6,504 bases of DNA, taken from an uncultured Lachnospiraceae bacterium (GTDB taxonomy: Bacteria > Bacillota > Clostridia > Lachnospirales > Lachnospiraceae). Of the stretch, positions 6,489-6,504 are shown piece after piece; position 1 is the first letter of the stretch, and every line of letters begins with the position of its first letter. The notes beneath the pieces were generated by a model. That model saw nothing but the letters and a program-made list of their open reading frames with translations, did no database searches and had not been told where the DNA came from. Where the stretch lies: the NCBI GenBank assembly GCA_910585065.1, contig CAJUCG010000200.1, forward strand, positions 1 through 6,504, read 5' to 3'. The translations under genes and the position numbers were made by a program.

Positions 6489-6504
6489 ATCAGTCTATAT
6501 CGCG

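Noticed and set aside
6489..6504. Possible 3' end of an upstream permease gene
   Set aside because: All three minus-strand frames close within or just past this stretch (TGA 6492-6490, TAG 6497-6495, TGA 6487-6485). Only 16 bases are visible, too few to identify a gene or choose the frame.
1..6504. Mobile elements, CRISPR arrays, tRNA/rRNA genes, riboswitches or a novel defence system
   Set aside because: No transposase or integrase motifs, spaced direct repeats, cloverleaf structures or recognisable riboswitch cores were found. The coding content is explained by four conventional genes.

Overview
The window reads as a piece of a Bacillota (Firmicutes) chromosome, most likely a Lachnospiraceae-type clostridium. 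This is inferred from four things: the rho-rpmE gene pair, strong AGGAGG-type ribosome binding sites with TATAAT promoters, a moderate GC content judged by eye, and a very large Cache-PAS-HisKA-REC-REC hybrid kinase of a kind common in that family. I cannot name a genus from the sequence alone. All four genes lie on the minus strand, so transcription runs from high to low coordinates.

In transcription order, 6488-5718 encodes the ATP-binding subunit of an iron-siderophore/haem/cobalamin-type ABC importer. It is the visible end of an operon whose permease and binding-protein genes are probably just beyond the right edge. Next, 5651-2250 encodes a membrane hybrid sensor histidine kinase of about 1133 residues: two transmembrane segments, an extracytoplasmic Cache-type sensor, two PAS-like regions, the kinase core and two receiver domains. 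A putative promoter sits in the short gap before it, and a terminator-like hairpin follows it at 2231-2171.

The stretch 1977-2249 holds that hairpin plus a promoter and leader for rho. The next gene (1976-285) encodes transcription termination factor Rho with an insertion of about 140 residues that is rich in Asn, Gln, Pro, Arg and Tyr, placed between the N-terminal helical domain and the RNA-binding cold-shock domain. Immediately after the rho stop codon is a strong extended -10 promoter, then a leader with a two-part hairpin, then rpmE for the zinc-binding form of ribosomal protein L31, which is cut by the left window edge after 60 codons.

The window is mostly conventional housekeeping and signalling DNA; I see no mobile element, CRISPR array, tRNA or rRNA. 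The parts most worth a second look are the low-complexity, prion-like insertion in Rho, the structured leader before rpmE as a possible L31 autoregulatory element, and the orphan hybrid kinase with two receivers but no phosphotransfer or output domain.
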